DNA from: Litoreibacter albidus
Lineage (GTDB): Bacteria > Pseudomonadota > Alphaproteobacteria > Rhodobacterales > Rhodobacteraceae
DNA length: 64,000 nt
Assembly: GCF_900107015.1 (NCBI RefSeq)
Contig: NZ_FNOI01000001.1
Span: 64,501-128,500, forward strand
Direction of reading: 5' to 3'
Shown: piece after piece, positions 37,752-47,194 of the stretch
Layout of the letters: every line of letters begins with the position of its first letter
Numbering within the stretch: the first letter of the stretch is position 1
Position numbers and translations under genes: made by a program
Notes under the pieces: generated by a model
Seen by the model: only the letters and a program-made list of their open reading frames with translations
Databases searched by the model: none
What the model was told of the DNA's origin: nothing

Positions 37752-38591
37752 ATGCGTATCTTTCTCCTCACCGCCCTCACCATGTTGGCCTTTGCGGCCA
37801 ACTCTGTCCTGAACAAATTCGGGGTGACTGACGGCGGTATGGAGCCTTTGGACTTCGCGATGCTACGCCTGTGGAGCGGCGCGCTCATGTTGCTGCTGCT
37901 GATCTGGCTGCGCCGCAAGCCCACGACCAGCCAAACACCCGAGACGGGCAGCCTGATCGGCACCGCATCCTTGCTGGTCTACGTGCTGGGTTTCTCGCTG
38001 GCCTACGCCACCCTAGAGGCGGGCGTGGGGGCGTTGATCCTGTTCGGCGTGGTCCAGTTGACCATGTTTATGGCCGCAGCCCTGACCCGTGAACACATCC
38101 CCGCCTTGCAATATGTCGGTTGCGGCGTGGCCTTCGCGGGGCTTGTGGCCTTGCTTTGGCCCGTCGGGGCAGAGGCCCCTGATCTGTGGGGCGCCATCCT
38201 GATGGCGGCGGCGGGTGTCGGTTGGGGTGTTTACACGCTGGTTGGGCGCGGGGCGGCGTCACCGCTTTTGCGCACGGAGCGCAATTTCAGATATGCCGCA
38301 TTGTTCATGGGGGTGGTGGCCATCGGGATTGGCCTGCCCGTCGGGGCACCGCTTGGCCTTATGTGCGCCGTGGCGTCCGGCGCGCTGACCTCGGCGTTGG
38401 GCTATGCGCTGTGGTACCGCGTGCTGCCGCAGTTGCGCACAACCATCGCCGCGACCGCCCAGTTGACGGTGCCCGTCATCGCCTTGGGCGGCGGCGCGTT
38501 ATTCTTGGGAGAGGAGTTGACCTTGCGCTTTGCCCTGTCGAGCCTTCTAGTACTTGGCGGCGTGGGCTTGGCGTTGCGCAAGGCCCGCTAA
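37752..38591 (+). CDS. DMT superfamily (EamA) transporter
   Basis: Ten-helix inner-membrane carrier of 279 residues with two EamA repeats, the second near 145-275. A short, tight form of the family with few loops. It is not closely similar to the EamA protein at 3764-4711 beyond the fold. The substrate is unknown. It follows the groESL terminator, so it has its own promoter, and its tail overlaps dprA by four bases on the opposite strand. Confidence 0.85.
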   Translation: MRIFLLTALTMLAFAANSVLNKFGVTDGGMEPLDFAMLRLWSGALMLLLLIWLRRKPTTSQTPETGSLIGTASLLVYVLGFSLAYATLEAGVGALILFGVVQLTMFMAAALTREHIPALQYVGCGVAFAGLVALLWPVGAEAPDLWGAILMAAAGVGWGVYTLVGRGAASPLLRTERNFRYAALFMGVVAIGIGLPVGAPLGLMCAVASGALTSALGYALWYRVLPQLRTTIAATAQLTVPVIALGGGALFLGEELTLRFALSSLLVLGGVGLALRKAR

Positions 38592-39715
38592 TTCAGCCGC
38601 GTCAGCAACCCGCCGGGCTGTCGCTCTATCTTACCTTCCATTTCCAACAGCGTCAGCTGCGGCGACAACGCGCCCGCGTCAATGTTCAGATCGCGCATCA
38701 ACTGGTCTTCGGCGACAGGTGTCGGGCCTAGCAATCCTAGAATTTCCGCGTGCGCAGCCCCATGCGGATGAACTGGCGCTGTCAGTACGGCGCGCGGTTT
38801 CGGGGGCGGTTCCAACTGCGCGGATGCGCCGGTGTTCGTCAGCACGTCCTGCGCGTGGCGCACCAATATGGCCCCGTCGCGGATCAACATGTTGCAGCCT
38901 GTCGCGCGGGCGTCCAACGGGTGGCCCGGCACGGCCATCACGTCGCGGCCTTGGTCCAGCGCGTTGCGCGCGGTGATCAGGCTGCCGGATTTCGCGGCGG
39001 CCTCCACCACCACAACGGCCCGCGACAGGCCCGATATGATCCGGTTGCGGCGCGGGAAATCCCGCGCTTGCGGTTGCAGGCCCAACATTCGCTCCGACAG
39101 GATCAAACCATCCTTGGCGATGTCATCATGAAGTTTGGCGTTTTCGCGCGGGTAGACCACATCAATCCCGCCTGCGACGACCGCAATGGTGCCACGGGGC
39201 AGGGCGGCGATATGGGCGGCGGTATCTATGCCCCGCGCAAGGCCGGAGGCGACGGTAAACCCTGCATTCCCCAGATCAGTCGCCAGCCCCTGCGCCATGC
39301 GCGTGCCCAGCGAGGACGCGTTGCGCGCGCCGACCATCGCGATGCTGGCGCGGCGCGTCAAAGACAGATCGCCCAACGCCCAAAGCACGGGCGGCGCGTC
39401 GTCTAGATCCATCAAGGCTTGCGGGTAATCTGGCGCGCCGTGCAGCAACAAAGTTGCACCGATACGTGCGCCGTGCTCCAACTCGCGCGCGGCGGCGTCA
39501 TGGGTGCAGGGGGTGTAGCGGGCAACGCCTGCAGCGGATGCGATGCTAGGCAAGGCGTCCAACGCGGCCTCCGCGCTGCCGTGTTCGGCCAGCAACCGAA
39601 AGAAGGTGCTGACGCCAACACGTCTAGACCTGATTAAACGGAGCCAAGAGGCGCAGTCGCCCTGTGGTCCAGGGGGTGCGAGGGGGGGTGGGGTAGACAG
39701 CAGGTCGCTGGCCAT
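38588..39715 (-). CDS. dprA: DNA-processing protein DprA
   Basis: Binds incoming single-stranded DNA and loads RecA during natural transformation, 375 residues. The Rossmann-like core is clear: SIAMVGARNASSLGTRMAQ, then GLARGIDTAAHIAALPRGTIAVVAGGIDVVYP and FPRRNRIISGLSRAVVVVEA, with SLITARNALDQGRDVMAVPG. A C-terminal winged helix follows (ILGLLGPTPVAEDQLMRDL). No competence genes are near, and DprA is widespread in bacteria not known to be competent. Stands alone. Confidence 0.93.
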   Translation of the reverse strand: MASDLLSTPPPLAPPGPQGDCASWLRLIRSRRVGVSTFFRLLAEHGSAEAALDALPSIASAAGVARYTPCTHDAAARELEHGARIGATLLLHGAPDYPQALMDLDDAPPVLWALGDLSLTRRASIAMVGARNASSLGTRMAQGLATDLGNAGFTVASGLARGIDTAAHIAALPRGTIAVVAGGIDVVYPRENAKLHDDIAKDGLILSERMLGLQPQARDFPRRNRIISGLSRAVVVVEAAAKSGSLITARNALDQGRDVMAVPGHPLDARATGCNMLIRDGAILVRHAQDVLTNTGASAQLEPPPKPRAVLTAPVHPHGAAHAEILGLLGPTPVAEDQLMRDLNIDAGALSPQLTLLEMEGKIERQPGGLLTRLN

Positions 39716-39845
39716 TCTTCGCTCCGTTCAATCAGTGATCTCACTTTGGCGCGTCGGAGTTAAAGGAAGGTGAAGATGCCAGATGTTGCCCACTATTTCG
39801 CGTAAGCTTTTGAAAAGTTGTCGCTAATTTTTATCCCTGAACAAG

Positions 39846-39879
39846 GCGACACCCTGCCTCAATGGGCGCAAGGTGTCGC
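39846..39879 (-). terminator. Hairpin downstream of tldD
   Basis: Perfect eight-base arms GCGACACC and GGTGTCGC enclose 18 bases. On the minus strand it begins 16 bases after the tldD stop and is followed by CTTGTT, a poor U-tract, so termination is uncertain. The rest of the gap down to dprA (39716-39845) is rather A+T-rich and probably contains the dprA promoter; I see no gene in it. Confidence 0.45.
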
Positions 39880-39894
39880 TCCAAAGGGAATCGC

Positions 39895-41325
39895 TTAGGT
39901 GGCTGACCCGCCAACCGTCAGACCGCCAATCTTTAGGGTGGGTTGGCCCACGCCAACCGGTACCCATTGGCCAGCCTTTCCGCAATTTCCTATGCCGGGA
40001 TCAAGCGCCATGTCGTTGCCGATGGCTTGGATGTGCTTCAGTGCGGTGGCCCCGTCGCCGATCAGCGTGGCGCCCTTCACAGGCTCCCCGACGACGCCAT
40101 TCTTCACGCGGTAGGCTTCGGTGCAGGAGAACACGAACTTGCCGTTCGTGATGTCGACCTGACCGCCGCCAAAGCCCACGGCATAGATGCCGTCTTTCAG
40201 ATCACGCACAATCGCTTCTGGGTCCGCATCGCCGCCCAGCATATAGGTGTTGGTCATGCGCGGCATGGGGGCGTGGGCATAGCTTTCGCGACGACCGTTG
40301 CCCGTGGGCTCCACCCCCATCAGGCGGGCATTCTGGCGGTCTTGCATATAGCCGACCAGCACGCCGTCCTCGATCAATGTGTTCTTGCCCGAGGGTGTGC
40401 CCTCGTCGTCCACGGTGATGGAGCCGCGACGATCTGGGATCGTGCCGTCGTCCAGCACGGTCACGCCCTTGGCGGCAATTTGTTGCCCCATCAGCCCCGC
40501 AAAGGCGGAGGTTTTCTTGCGGTTAAAGTCGCCTTCCAGCCCGTGGCCAATGGCTTCGTGCAGCAAGATGCCCGGCCAGCCCGGCCCAAGCACCACGTCC
40601 ATCACACCAGCGGGGGCGGGGACGGCGTCCAGATTAACCAACGCGATGCGCAGCGCCTCGCGGATCAGGCCTTGCCAGTGCGTCGGCTCCAGCAAGCCGT
40701 CGAGCATGGCGCGCCCGCCGCCGCCAGCCGTGCCACTTTCGCGGCGCCCGTCCTTTTCGGCGATAACGGACACGTGGATGCGGGTCATCGGGCGATCGTC
40801 GGTGACTAAGGAGCCGTCGGGGCGCAGAATCGCCACTTCTTGGTGGGACGCCGCGACGGAGGCCGACACCTGCACCACACGCGGGTCCAGCGCCCGTGCG
40901 AAGGCGTCGATTTCGCGCAATGTGTCGACTTTGGCGGTGAAGGGGATGCCCTGCATCGGGTCCATGTCGGAATAGAGCTTGGCATTGGTCCGTGCGGGGG
41001 CAGGGGCCAGCGTGCCGCCGCCCGCACCCACCGCAAGGCGGGCGGTGTCGGCGGCGCGGATCAAGGCGTGCTCCGATATCTCGGTGGCGTGGGCGTATCC
41101 GGCGGTCTCACCGCGCACCGCGCGCAGCCCGAACCCTTCGGAGGCGTCATAGCTTGCCGTTTTCAGGTGGCCGTCGTCAAAGGCGAACATTTCGCCGCGT
41201 TTGCGCTCCAGATACAGCTCCCCGTCGTCGGCGCCTTTGGTGGCCGCGCATAGAATCTCTAGGGCGCGGGTTTGGTCCAACATGGTCTCAAACGGGCGAA
41301 ACGGGGCGGCGTTAGCGGAGGTCAT
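39895..41325 (-). CDS. tldD: Metalloprotease TldD
   Basis: Subunit of the TldD/TldE (PmbA) protease that clears unfolded peptides and matures some ribosomal peptides, 476 residues. The zinc motif HEAIGH is at 256-261 within LLHEAIGHGLEGDF. The N-terminal alpha/beta domain contains SEGFGLRAVRGETAGYAHA. ATG at 41325 is preceded by AGGGA; codons further upstream are not homologous and run into the ctaC promoter. The TldE partner is not in the window. Confidence 0.93.
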   Translation of the reverse strand: MTSANAAPFRPFETMLDQTRALEILCAATKGADDGELYLERKRGEMFAFDDGHLKTASYDASEGFGLRAVRGETAGYAHATEISEHALIRAADTARLAVGAGGGTLAPAPARTNAKLYSDMDPMQGIPFTAKVDTLREIDAFARALDPRVVQVSASVAASHQEVAILRPDGSLVTDDRPMTRIHVSVIAEKDGRRESGTAGGGGRAMLDGLLEPTHWQGLIREALRIALVNLDAVPAPAGVMDVVLGPGWPGILLHEAIGHGLEGDFNRKKTSAFAGLMGQQIAAKGVTVLDDGTIPDRRGSITVDDEGTPSGKNTLIEDGVLVGYMQDRQNARLMGVEPTGNGRRESYAHAPMPRMTNTYMLGGDADPEAIVRDLKDGIYAVGFGGGQVDITNGKFVFSCTEAYRVKNGVVGEPVKGATLIGDGATALKHIQAIGNDMALDPGIGNCGKAGQWVPVGVGQPTLKIGGLTVGGSAT

Positions 41326-41486
41326 TGGTGATTCCCTTGATTTAGCGCAAAATTGTGTGCGGCATGGTGGCGCTTTCAACGTGTCAGCGCTTGCCCCTTG
41401 CAGTGTAATATGGTTTCTCACGGGCCAGACGCAAGCGGGGGAGCCGTGCCTATTGAGCACGGCCCTGACAACGACGGGAACACTAG
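41326..41486 (+). promoter_or_regulatory. Divergent tldD/ctaC intergenic region
   Basis: It holds TAATAT at 41406, a possible -10 for the oxidase genes without a good -35. Near the ctaC start is a perfect seven-base inverted repeat GCCGTGC (41443) / GCACGGC (41457) that would form a hairpin in the leader, 24 bases before the ATG. The function is not known. Confidence 0.4.
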
Positions 41487-42371
41487 ATGAGAATTGCAAA
41501 ACATTTTGCTGGCTTCGCGGGCCTTTTTGCCGCCACAGGCGCATCCGCGCAAGCAGCACTCGATAATTTGGAGATCGTCGGCACGCCAAACGCCGAGACC
41601 TCCTTGAGTTTCCAGCCCGCGGCCACCGAACTGGCCCGTGACCTGCAATGGCTGGACCATTTTGTCTTCGTGATCATCGCGGTGATTACGGTGTTCGTGA
41701 CGGCCTTGCTGCTGTGGTGTGCGTTCCGCTTTAGCGCCAAGCGCAACCCGAATGCGGCGACCTTCACCCACCACTCCCTTCTGGAGGTGGCTTGGACCAT
41801 GATTCCGGTGATCATTCTGGTCATCATCGGCGCGTTCTCGGTGCCTGTGTTGTTCAAGCAGCAGCGCATTCCTGAAGGCGACATTGTGATTAAGGCGACG
41901 GGCTACCAGTGGTACTGGGGCTACGAGTATGTCGACCACGACTTCGGCTTTGACAGCATCATGATCGGCGCTGGCGAAAACCGCCTGACACCAGAGGTAG
42001 AGGCCGAATTGGTCGAAGCCGGTTACAGCAAGGACGAATTCCTGCTCGCAACTGACACTGCCGTGGTTGTGCCTGTTGGCAAAACCATCGTGATGCAGGT
42101 GACGGGCGCGGACGTGATCCACTCTTGGACAATCCCCGCGTTCGGCGTGAAGCAAGACGCCGTGCCTGGCCGTCTGGCGGCGCTCTGGTTCACCGCCGAG
42201 AAAGAAGGCATCTACTTTGGCCAGTGTTCGGAGCTGTGCGGTCAAGCGCACTCCTACATGCCGATCACTGTGAAAGTGGTCAGCCAAGAGGTGTATGACG
42301 CTTGGTTGGAAGGCGCGATTGAAGAATACGCAGGGACACCGCTGTCCGTGCAGGTTGCTTCGGCTGACTGA
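41487..42371 (+). CDS. ctaC: Cytochrome c oxidase subunit II
   Basis: CuA-bearing subunit that takes electrons from cytochrome c, 294 residues. A signal peptide ends near residue 22, and two membrane helices lie at about 58-82 and 100-122. The periplasmic cupredoxin domain has QWYWGYEY at 141-148. The CuA ligands are H212, C247, E249, C251, H255 and M258 ([12 protein letters not shown]). First gene of ctaC-ctaB-orf-ctaG-ctaE-surf1; subunit I (ctaD) is not in the window, as is usual in this order. Confidence 0.95.
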   Translation: MRIAKHFAGFAGLFAATGASAQAALDNLEIVGTPNAETSLSFQPAATELARDLQWLDHFVFVIIAVITVFVTALLLWCAFRFSAKRNPNAATFTHHSLLEVAWTMIPVIILVIIGAFSVPVLFKQQRIPEGDIVIKATGYQWYWGYEYVDHDFGFDSIMIGAGENRLTPEVEAELVEAGYSKDEFLLATDTAVVVPVGKTIVMQVTGADVIHSWTIPAFGVKQDAVPGRLAALWFTAEKEGIYFGQCSELCGQAHSYMPITVKVVSQEVYDAWLEGAIEEYAGTPLSVQVASAD

Positions 42372-42443
42372 TTTCTGAAGAGCTAACGGGTGCGGCGGGG
42401 CAACCCCTGCCGCGCCGACTTTCGTAGATTTGGGTGTAACGCG

Positions 42444-43382
42444 ATGACTGATGCGACACAAAACATCGGCACGACATCTGGCGAAGGCCAGTTCGGCGAC
42501 TATTGGGCGTTGCTCAAGCCGCGCGTGATGTCGTTGGTGGTTTTCACCGCCGCCGTCGGTGTGTTCGTGGCGCCGGTAAGCGTGCACCCCTTCGTTGCAA
42601 TGGTCTCCATCCTGTTTATCGCCTTGGGCGGCGGCGCATCCGGTGCGCTGAACATGTGGTATGACCACGACATCGACACCATCATGAAGCGCACGGCCAA
42701 CCGCCCCGTTCCGGCTGGCAAGGTCGCCCCGGGTGAGGCGCTGACGCTGGGGCTGTGGCTGTCGTTTATATCTGTGACCATGCTGGGGCTGGCGTCCAAC
42801 TGGGTCGCCGCTGGCATCTTGGCCTTCACTATCTTCTTTTACGCCGTGGTTTACACCATGTGGCTCAAGCGCTGGACGCCGCAAAACATCGTGATCGGTG
42901 GTGCGGCAGGGGCGTTCCCGCCGATGATCGGCTGGGCCGTGGCAACCGGCGGCGTGTCCGTGGAAAGCGTCTTGCTGTTCTGCCTCGTGTTCATGTGGAC
43001 GCCGCCCCACTTCTGGGCCTTGGCGCTGTTCATGAACAACGACTACACAAACGCGGGCGTGCCCATGCTGACCGTGACCCACGGCAAGCGCGAAACCCGC
43101 AAGCAGATCTTCATCTACGCGGTGCTTCTGGCCCCGCTGGCGATTGGCGCGGCCTTCACCTCCATCGGTGGCTGGATCTACCTGACGGCGGCGCTTGTGC
43201 TGAACGCGAAATTCGTGTGGGGCGCATGGAAGCTGTGGCACCGCGACGAGGCCGCTGCAGAGGCCGATATCTACAAAGACGAGAAAGCGTACTTCCGCTA
43301 TTCTCTGGTTTATCTTTTCTCCAGCTTCTGCGCCCTGCTGCTGCAAGCGGTCTGGGTCAAAGCCGGCATGGGGGCTTGGTAG
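42444..43382 (+). CDS. ctaB: Protoheme IX farnesyltransferase
   Basis: Makes heme O from heme B for the oxidase; UbiA-type membrane prenyltransferase of 312 residues with about eight helices. Motifs: [15 protein letters not shown] near 23, the allylic diphosphate site [19 protein letters not shown] near 71-89, and [17 protein letters not shown] near 135. The ATG at 42444 gives [21 protein letters not shown]. It follows ctaC by 72 bases. Confidence 0.94.
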   Translation: MTDATQNIGTTSGEGQFGDYWALLKPRVMSLVVFTAAVGVFVAPVSVHPFVAMVSILFIALGGGASGALNMWYDHDIDTIMKRTANRPVPAGKVAPGEALTLGLWLSFISVTMLGLASNWVAAGILAFTIFFYAVVYTMWLKRWTPQNIVIGGAAGAFPPMIGWAVATGGVSVESVLLFCLVFMWTPPHFWALALFMNNDYTNAGVPMLTVTHGKRETRKQIFIYAVLLAPLAIGAAFTSIGGWIYLTAALVLNAKFVWGAWKLWHRDEAAAEADIYKDEKAYFRYSLVYLFSSFCALLLQAVWVKAGMGAW

Positions 43383-43386
43383 AACC

Positions 43387-43581
43387 ATGGCGCTAAAAGT
43401 TGAGCATGAGCTGCACAAACGCCGCTTCGGTCGCAACCTCGGGGTTGGATTGTTGCTGGTCGGCTTCGTCGCAATTGTCTTCGGGCTGACTGTGGTGAAG
43501 GTGCAGAATACGGGATTTGTGGAGGGCTACGACCATGTGGCGCGCCCCGCGCTTATTCCGGAAAACGAGGGTGGCAACTGA
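43387..43581 (+). CDS. Small single-pass membrane protein between ctaB and ctaG
   Basis: A 64-residue protein with a basic N-terminus (KVEHELHKRRFGRN), one membrane helix at about 19-39 (VGLLLVGFVAIVFGLTVVKV) and a short acidic tail. It starts four bases after ctaB and its stop overlaps the ctaG ATG (TGATG), so it is translated with the assembly genes. Equivalent small ORFs lie here in related genomes, as I recall, and are annotated as cytochrome oxidase assembly or hypothetical proteins. A function in oxidase assembly, perhaps with CtaG, is inferred from position only. Confidence 0.8.
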   Translation: MALKVEHELHKRRFGRNLGVGLLLVGFVAIVFGLTVVKVQNTGFVEGYDHVARPALIPENEGGN

Positions 43582-44177
43582 TGGCTAAACTTGACAAGAC
43601 GCAACGCACGGTGGCCGGACTGGTCGGTGTGGTGGTGACGATGGGGGCTTTGGGCTTCGCGTCGGTGCCGCTTTATGATCTGTTCTGCCGCGTGACCGGG
43701 TACGGCGGTACAACGCAAGAAGCCCGTGCCGATTCCGACGTGATTTTGGACAAGACAATCAACATCCGCTTCGACGGCTCGCTGTCGTCGGGCATGCCGT
43801 GGGAATTCAAACCGTCGCAGGCGGAGATGACCGTGCGCATCGGGGAAACGGGGCTGGCCTTCTACGAGGCCTATAACCCGACCGACAAGCCGATCGCGGG
43901 TCAAGCCAGCTACAATGTGTTCCCGTTCACGGCGGGCGGCTATTTCAATAAAATCGCCTGCTTCTGCTTTACCGAACAGGTGTTGCAGCCAGGCGAGCGG
44001 GTGCAGATGCCCGTGACCTTCTACGTCGATCCTGAAATTGTCGACGACCCTGACGGAAAGTTTGTCGAGGAAATCACCCTCAGCTATACGTTCTACGAAA
44101 TCGACCTGCCCGACGCGGAAGAGGCGCAAGCCGCCCTGACGACCGGACAACCCGCCACAACAACTGAATACAATTAA
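43581..44177 (+). CDS. ctaG: Cytochrome c oxidase assembly protein CtaG (Cox11)
   Basis: Membrane-anchored copper chaperone that inserts CuB into subunit I, 198 residues. One N-terminal helix at about 10-30 precedes a periplasmic immunoglobulin-like domain. The copper motif CFCF is at 127-130 (C127, C129), with [15 protein letters not shown] near 29-43 carrying a third conserved cysteine. It starts inside the stop of the small membrane ORF and ends 25 bases before ctaE. Confidence 0.94.
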   Translation: MAKLDKTQRTVAGLVGVVVTMGALGFASVPLYDLFCRVTGYGGTTQEARADSDVILDKTINIRFDGSLSSGMPWEFKPSQAEMTVRIGETGLAFYEAYNPTDKPIAGQASYNVFPFTAGGYFNKIACFCFTEQVLQPGERVQMPVTFYVDPEIVDDPDGKFVEEITLSYTFYEIDLPDAEEAQAALTTGQPATTTEYN

Positions 44178-44202
44178 GTCGCCATCGAGGGAGCCCAACA
44201 AA

Positions 44203-45036
44203 ATGGCCCACGCCAAGAACCACGATTACCACATTCTGCCGCCGTCCATTAACCCGTTTATGGGGTCTTTTGCGGCTTTCGTCATGCTCGTCGGCGCTGT
44301 CGCTTGGATGGCTGGCCCCGTGCCCGTTCTGTTCGGGACACTGGAACTCAGTGGCCCATGGATGTTCCTCATCGGCTTCGCCGCGGTCCTCTATACCATG
44401 TTCAGCTGGTGGGCCGAGATGGTCGAAGAAGGCGAGCAAGGCGATCACACCCCAGTGGTACGTATCGGCCTACGCTACGGCTTCATTTTCTTCATCATGT
44501 CGGAAGTAATGTTCTTCGTGGCGTGGTTCTGGTCATTCTTCAAACACGCGATGTACCCGATGGGCCCGTTGAGCCCCGCAGTCGACGGTCAATGGCCACC
44601 GGCAGGGATCGAGACATTTGACCCGTGGCACCTGCCATTGATCAACACGCTGATCCTGTTGTGCTCCGGCGCGGCGGCAACTTGGGCGCACCACGCGCTG
44701 GCACATGAAAACAACCGCAAAGACCTGAAAAGCGGCCTGATCCTTGCGATCCTGCTGGGCGCGGTGTTCACGATTTTCCAAGCCTATGAATATAGCCACG
44801 CGGCCTTTGGCTTCTCCGGCAACATCTACGGCGCGAACTTCTTCATGGCGACAGGCTTTCACGGCTTCCACGTTCTGGTCGGCACGATCTTCCTGCTGGT
44901 CTGTTTGATCCGTGTGTACAAAGGTCACTTCACGCAAGACCACCACGTCGGCTTTGAGGCTGCCGCTTGGTACTGGCACTTCGTGGACGTGGTTTGGCTG
45001 TTCTTGTTCGCAGCTGTCTATATCTGGGGTGGCTAA
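44203..45036 (+). CDS. ctaE: Cytochrome c oxidase subunit III
   Basis: Seven-helix subunit that stabilises the oxidase and its proton uptake, 277 residues. It opens [18 protein letters not shown]. It contains the conserved [13 protein letters not shown] near 104 and, near the end, [19 protein letters not shown] and [20 protein letters not shown]. It is followed by three tandem hairpins before surf1. Confidence 0.95.
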   Translation: MAHAKNHDYHILPPSINPFMGSFAAFVMLVGAVAWMAGPVPVLFGTLELSGPWMFLIGFAAVLYTMFSWWAEMVEEGEQGDHTPVVRIGLRYGFIFFIMSEVMFFVAWFWSFFKHAMYPMGPLSPAVDGQWPPAGIETFDPWHLPLINTLILLCSGAAATWAHHALAHENNRKDLKSGLILAILLGAVFTIFQAYEYSHAAFGFSGNIYGANFFMATGFHGFHVLVGTIFLLVCLIRVYKGHFTQDHHVGFEAAAWYWHFVDVVWLFLFAAVYIWGG

Positions 45037-45102
45037 TTTCCTGTCCCAGGAAATTTAAAAAGTTTGATGGCAAACTTTTGGCGCGGGGGGAAACCCTCGC
45101 GC
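45035..45102 (+). repeat. Three tandem stem-loops between ctaE and surf1
   Basis: Hairpin 1: AATTTCCTG/CAGGAAATT with loop TCC (45035-45055), starting in the ctaE stop codon. Hairpin 2: AAAAGTTTG/CAAACTTTT with loop ATGG (45058-45079). Hairpin 3: GCGCGGGGG/CCCTCGCGC with loop GAAA and one G-U pair (45081-45102), followed by TTCTTCATT. The last resembles a leaky terminator. All three could also stabilise the upstream message. Confidence 0.75.
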
Positions 45103-45119
45103 TTCTTCATTGAGGTGAC

Positions 45120-45794
45120 ATGACCAAACGAATGATCCTGCCTTTGCTGTTCGGCCTGATTGGCTGCGCTATTCTGGTGAGCCTCGGGACATGGCAAGTG
45201 AAGCGGCTCGCATGGAAAGAGGCGACGTTGTCGGAGATCGATGCGCGCATCGCGGCCGATCCTGTGGCCTTGCCCGACGAGCTGAGCCAGCCAGATGATC
45301 TCTACCTCCCCGTACAAGCCACCGGCACCTTCGGCGCGGCGCGCTTGCGTATCCTTGTCAGTCAGAAAAAAGTTGGCGCAGGCTACCGGATCATCAGCCC
45401 GTTCCAAACCGGCGAGCGTATGATTATGGTCGATCGTGGGGTGATCCCAATTGCCGAGGATCTGCCGAATGGCCCTCTGGGCGAGGTCACCGTCACCGGC
45501 AACATCCATTGGCCTAACGAGGTTGACAGCTACACGCCGGAGCCCGACACCAAGCGCGACATCTGGTTTGCGCGCGACGTGGAGCGCATGGCGGCCACGC
45601 TTGGCACCGAGCCGGTGTTACTGGTCCTGCGCACTGCCACCCCCGCAACCCCCGAAATTATCCCGCTCCCCGTCAGCCGCGCTGGCATCCCCAATGACCA
45701 TCTGTCCTATGCGATCACCTGGTTTTCGCTGGCGTTGATATGGTTTGTGATGACAGGCTTTTTGCTTTGGCGTATCAGGCAGCGGACCGTTTGA
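45120..45794 (+). CDS. surf1: SURF1 family oxidase assembly protein
   Basis: Helps heme a insertion into subunit I. 224 residues with a membrane helix at each end (about 7-24 and 196-214) and a periplasmic domain between. Family marks: GTWQVKRLAWKEA near 23, YRIISPFQT near 88, VDRGVIP near 104 and a C-terminal YAITWFSLALIW. It is 83 bases behind ctaE, beyond the hairpins, and 11 bases ahead of thrC. Confidence 0.9.
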   Translation: MTKRMILPLLFGLIGCAILVSLGTWQVKRLAWKEATLSEIDARIAADPVALPDELSQPDDLYLPVQATGTFGAARLRILVSQKKVGAGYRIISPFQTGERMIMVDRGVIPIAEDLPNGPLGEVTVTGNIHWPNEVDSYTPEPDTKRDIWFARDVERMAATLGTEPVLLVLRTATPATPEIIPLPVSRAGIPNDHLSYAITWFSLALIWFVMTGFLLWRIRQRTV

Positions 45795-45805
45795 AGGAAA
45801 ACCCC

Positions 45806-47194
45806 ATGCGTTATATCTCTACCCGCGGCAAAGCCCCCGTTTTGACATTCGAGCAGGCCATGCTGACCGGCCTTGCCCGCGACGGTGGCCTCTACCTGCC
45901 CGAGACTATTCCCACGCTGGATCAAGACACCATCCGCGCCATGCGCGGCATGTCTTATGAGGATGTGGCCTTCACCGTGATGCGCCCCTTCATCGGCGAC
46001 ACCTTCACCGACGCCGAATTCCGCGAGATCATCGCCAAGGCCTACGCGGGCTTCGGCCACGACGCGCGCGCGCCTTTGGTGCAGCTTGGGGCAAACCACT
46101 ACCTGTTGGAGCTATTCCACGGCCCGACCTTGGCGTTCAAAGACTTCGCCATGCAGCTGATCGGCCAGCTGTTCCAAGCCGCGCTGACGCGCTCCGGCGA
46201 GCGTGTGACCATCGTGGGCGCCACCTCCGGCGACACTGGCTCCGCTGCCATCGAGGCGTTCCGTGGCCTCGACGCCGTGGACGTGTTTATCCTGTTCCCG
46301 CAAGGGCGCGTGTCTGATGTGCAGCGCCGCCAGATGACCACGCCCTCCGAGGACAACGTGCATGCGTTGGCGATTGAGGGGGACTTCGACACCTGCCAAG
46401 CCGCCGTCAAAGACATGTTCAACGACTTCGATTTCCGCGACGGCGTGCGCCTCGCTGGGGTCAACTCGATCAACTGGGCGCGGGTTCTGGCACAGGTGGT
46501 GTATTACTTCACCTCTGCCGTGAGCCTTGGTGCACCGGACCGCGAGATCAACTTCACCGTGCCAACCGGCAACTTTGGCGACATCTTCGCGGGCTACATC
46601 GCCAAGCAGATGGGCCTGCCGATTGGCCAGCTGATCATTGCCACCAACCAGAATGACATCTTGCACCGCACGCTGGAAACAGGGGCCTATACTACGGACG
46701 GCGTGAAGCCGTCGATCAGCCCATCAATGGACATCCAAGTGTCCTCCAACTTCGAGCGCGCCTTGTTCTACGCCTACGGTCAAGACGGCGCGGCGGTCTC
46801 TGAGCAGATGGACGCGCTGAAGGCGTCCGGCGAATTCAAGGTCAGCCAAGGCGCCTATGAGGCGCTGAAGGAAACCTATGCCTCTGGTCGCGTCAGCGAG
46901 GAAGAAACCTCCGCCATGATCACCCGCGCCAATGCCCATATGGGCGAGTTGCTGTGCCCGCACACCGCCGTGGGCGTGAAAGTGGCGATGGATCACCAAG
47001 GGGCCACGCCGATGGTCACGCTGGCCACAGCCCACCCCGCGAAATTTCCAGCCGCCGTGAAAGCCGCCTCCGGCCACCACCCAGAATTGCCCGACCGCAT
47101 GTCGGACCTATTCGAGCGCGAGGAGCGCATGACCGAATTGCCGAATGACATCGAGACGATCAAATCCCTGATCCGCGAGCGTATCACCGCATGA
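45806..47194 (+). CDS. thrC: Threonine synthase
   Basis: PLP enzyme converting O-phosphohomoserine to threonine, 462 residues, the long bacterial form. The PLP lysine is K112 in PTLAFKDFAMQ, and the phosphate loop is GATSGDTGSAA near 135. The N-terminus MRYISTRGKAPVLTFEQAML is canonical; GAAGGA precedes the ATG. It follows surf1 by 11 bases and overlaps the M16 gene by four (ATGA), so oxidase assembly and threonine synthesis share a message. With lysC at 60.2 kb, two steps of the aspartate pathway are in this window. Confidence 0.95.
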   Translation: MRYISTRGKAPVLTFEQAMLTGLARDGGLYLPETIPTLDQDTIRAMRGMSYEDVAFTVMRPFIGDTFTDAEFREIIAKAYAGFGHDARAPLVQLGANHYLLELFHGPTLAFKDFAMQLIGQLFQAALTRSGERVTIVGATSGDTGSAAIEAFRGLDAVDVFILFPQGRVSDVQRRQMTTPSEDNVHALAIEGDFDTCQAAVKDMFNDFDFRDGVRLAGVNSINWARVLAQVVYYFTSAVSLGAPDREINFTVPTGNFGDIFAGYIAKQMGLPIGQLIIATNQNDILHRTLETGAYTTDGVKPSISPSMDIQVSSNFERALFYAYGQDGAAVSEQMDALKASGEFKVSQGAYEALKETYASGRVSEEETSAMITRANAHMGELLCPHTAVGVKVAMDHQGATPMVTLATAHPAKFPAAVKAASGHHPELPDRMSDLFEREERMTELPNDIETIKSLIRERITA

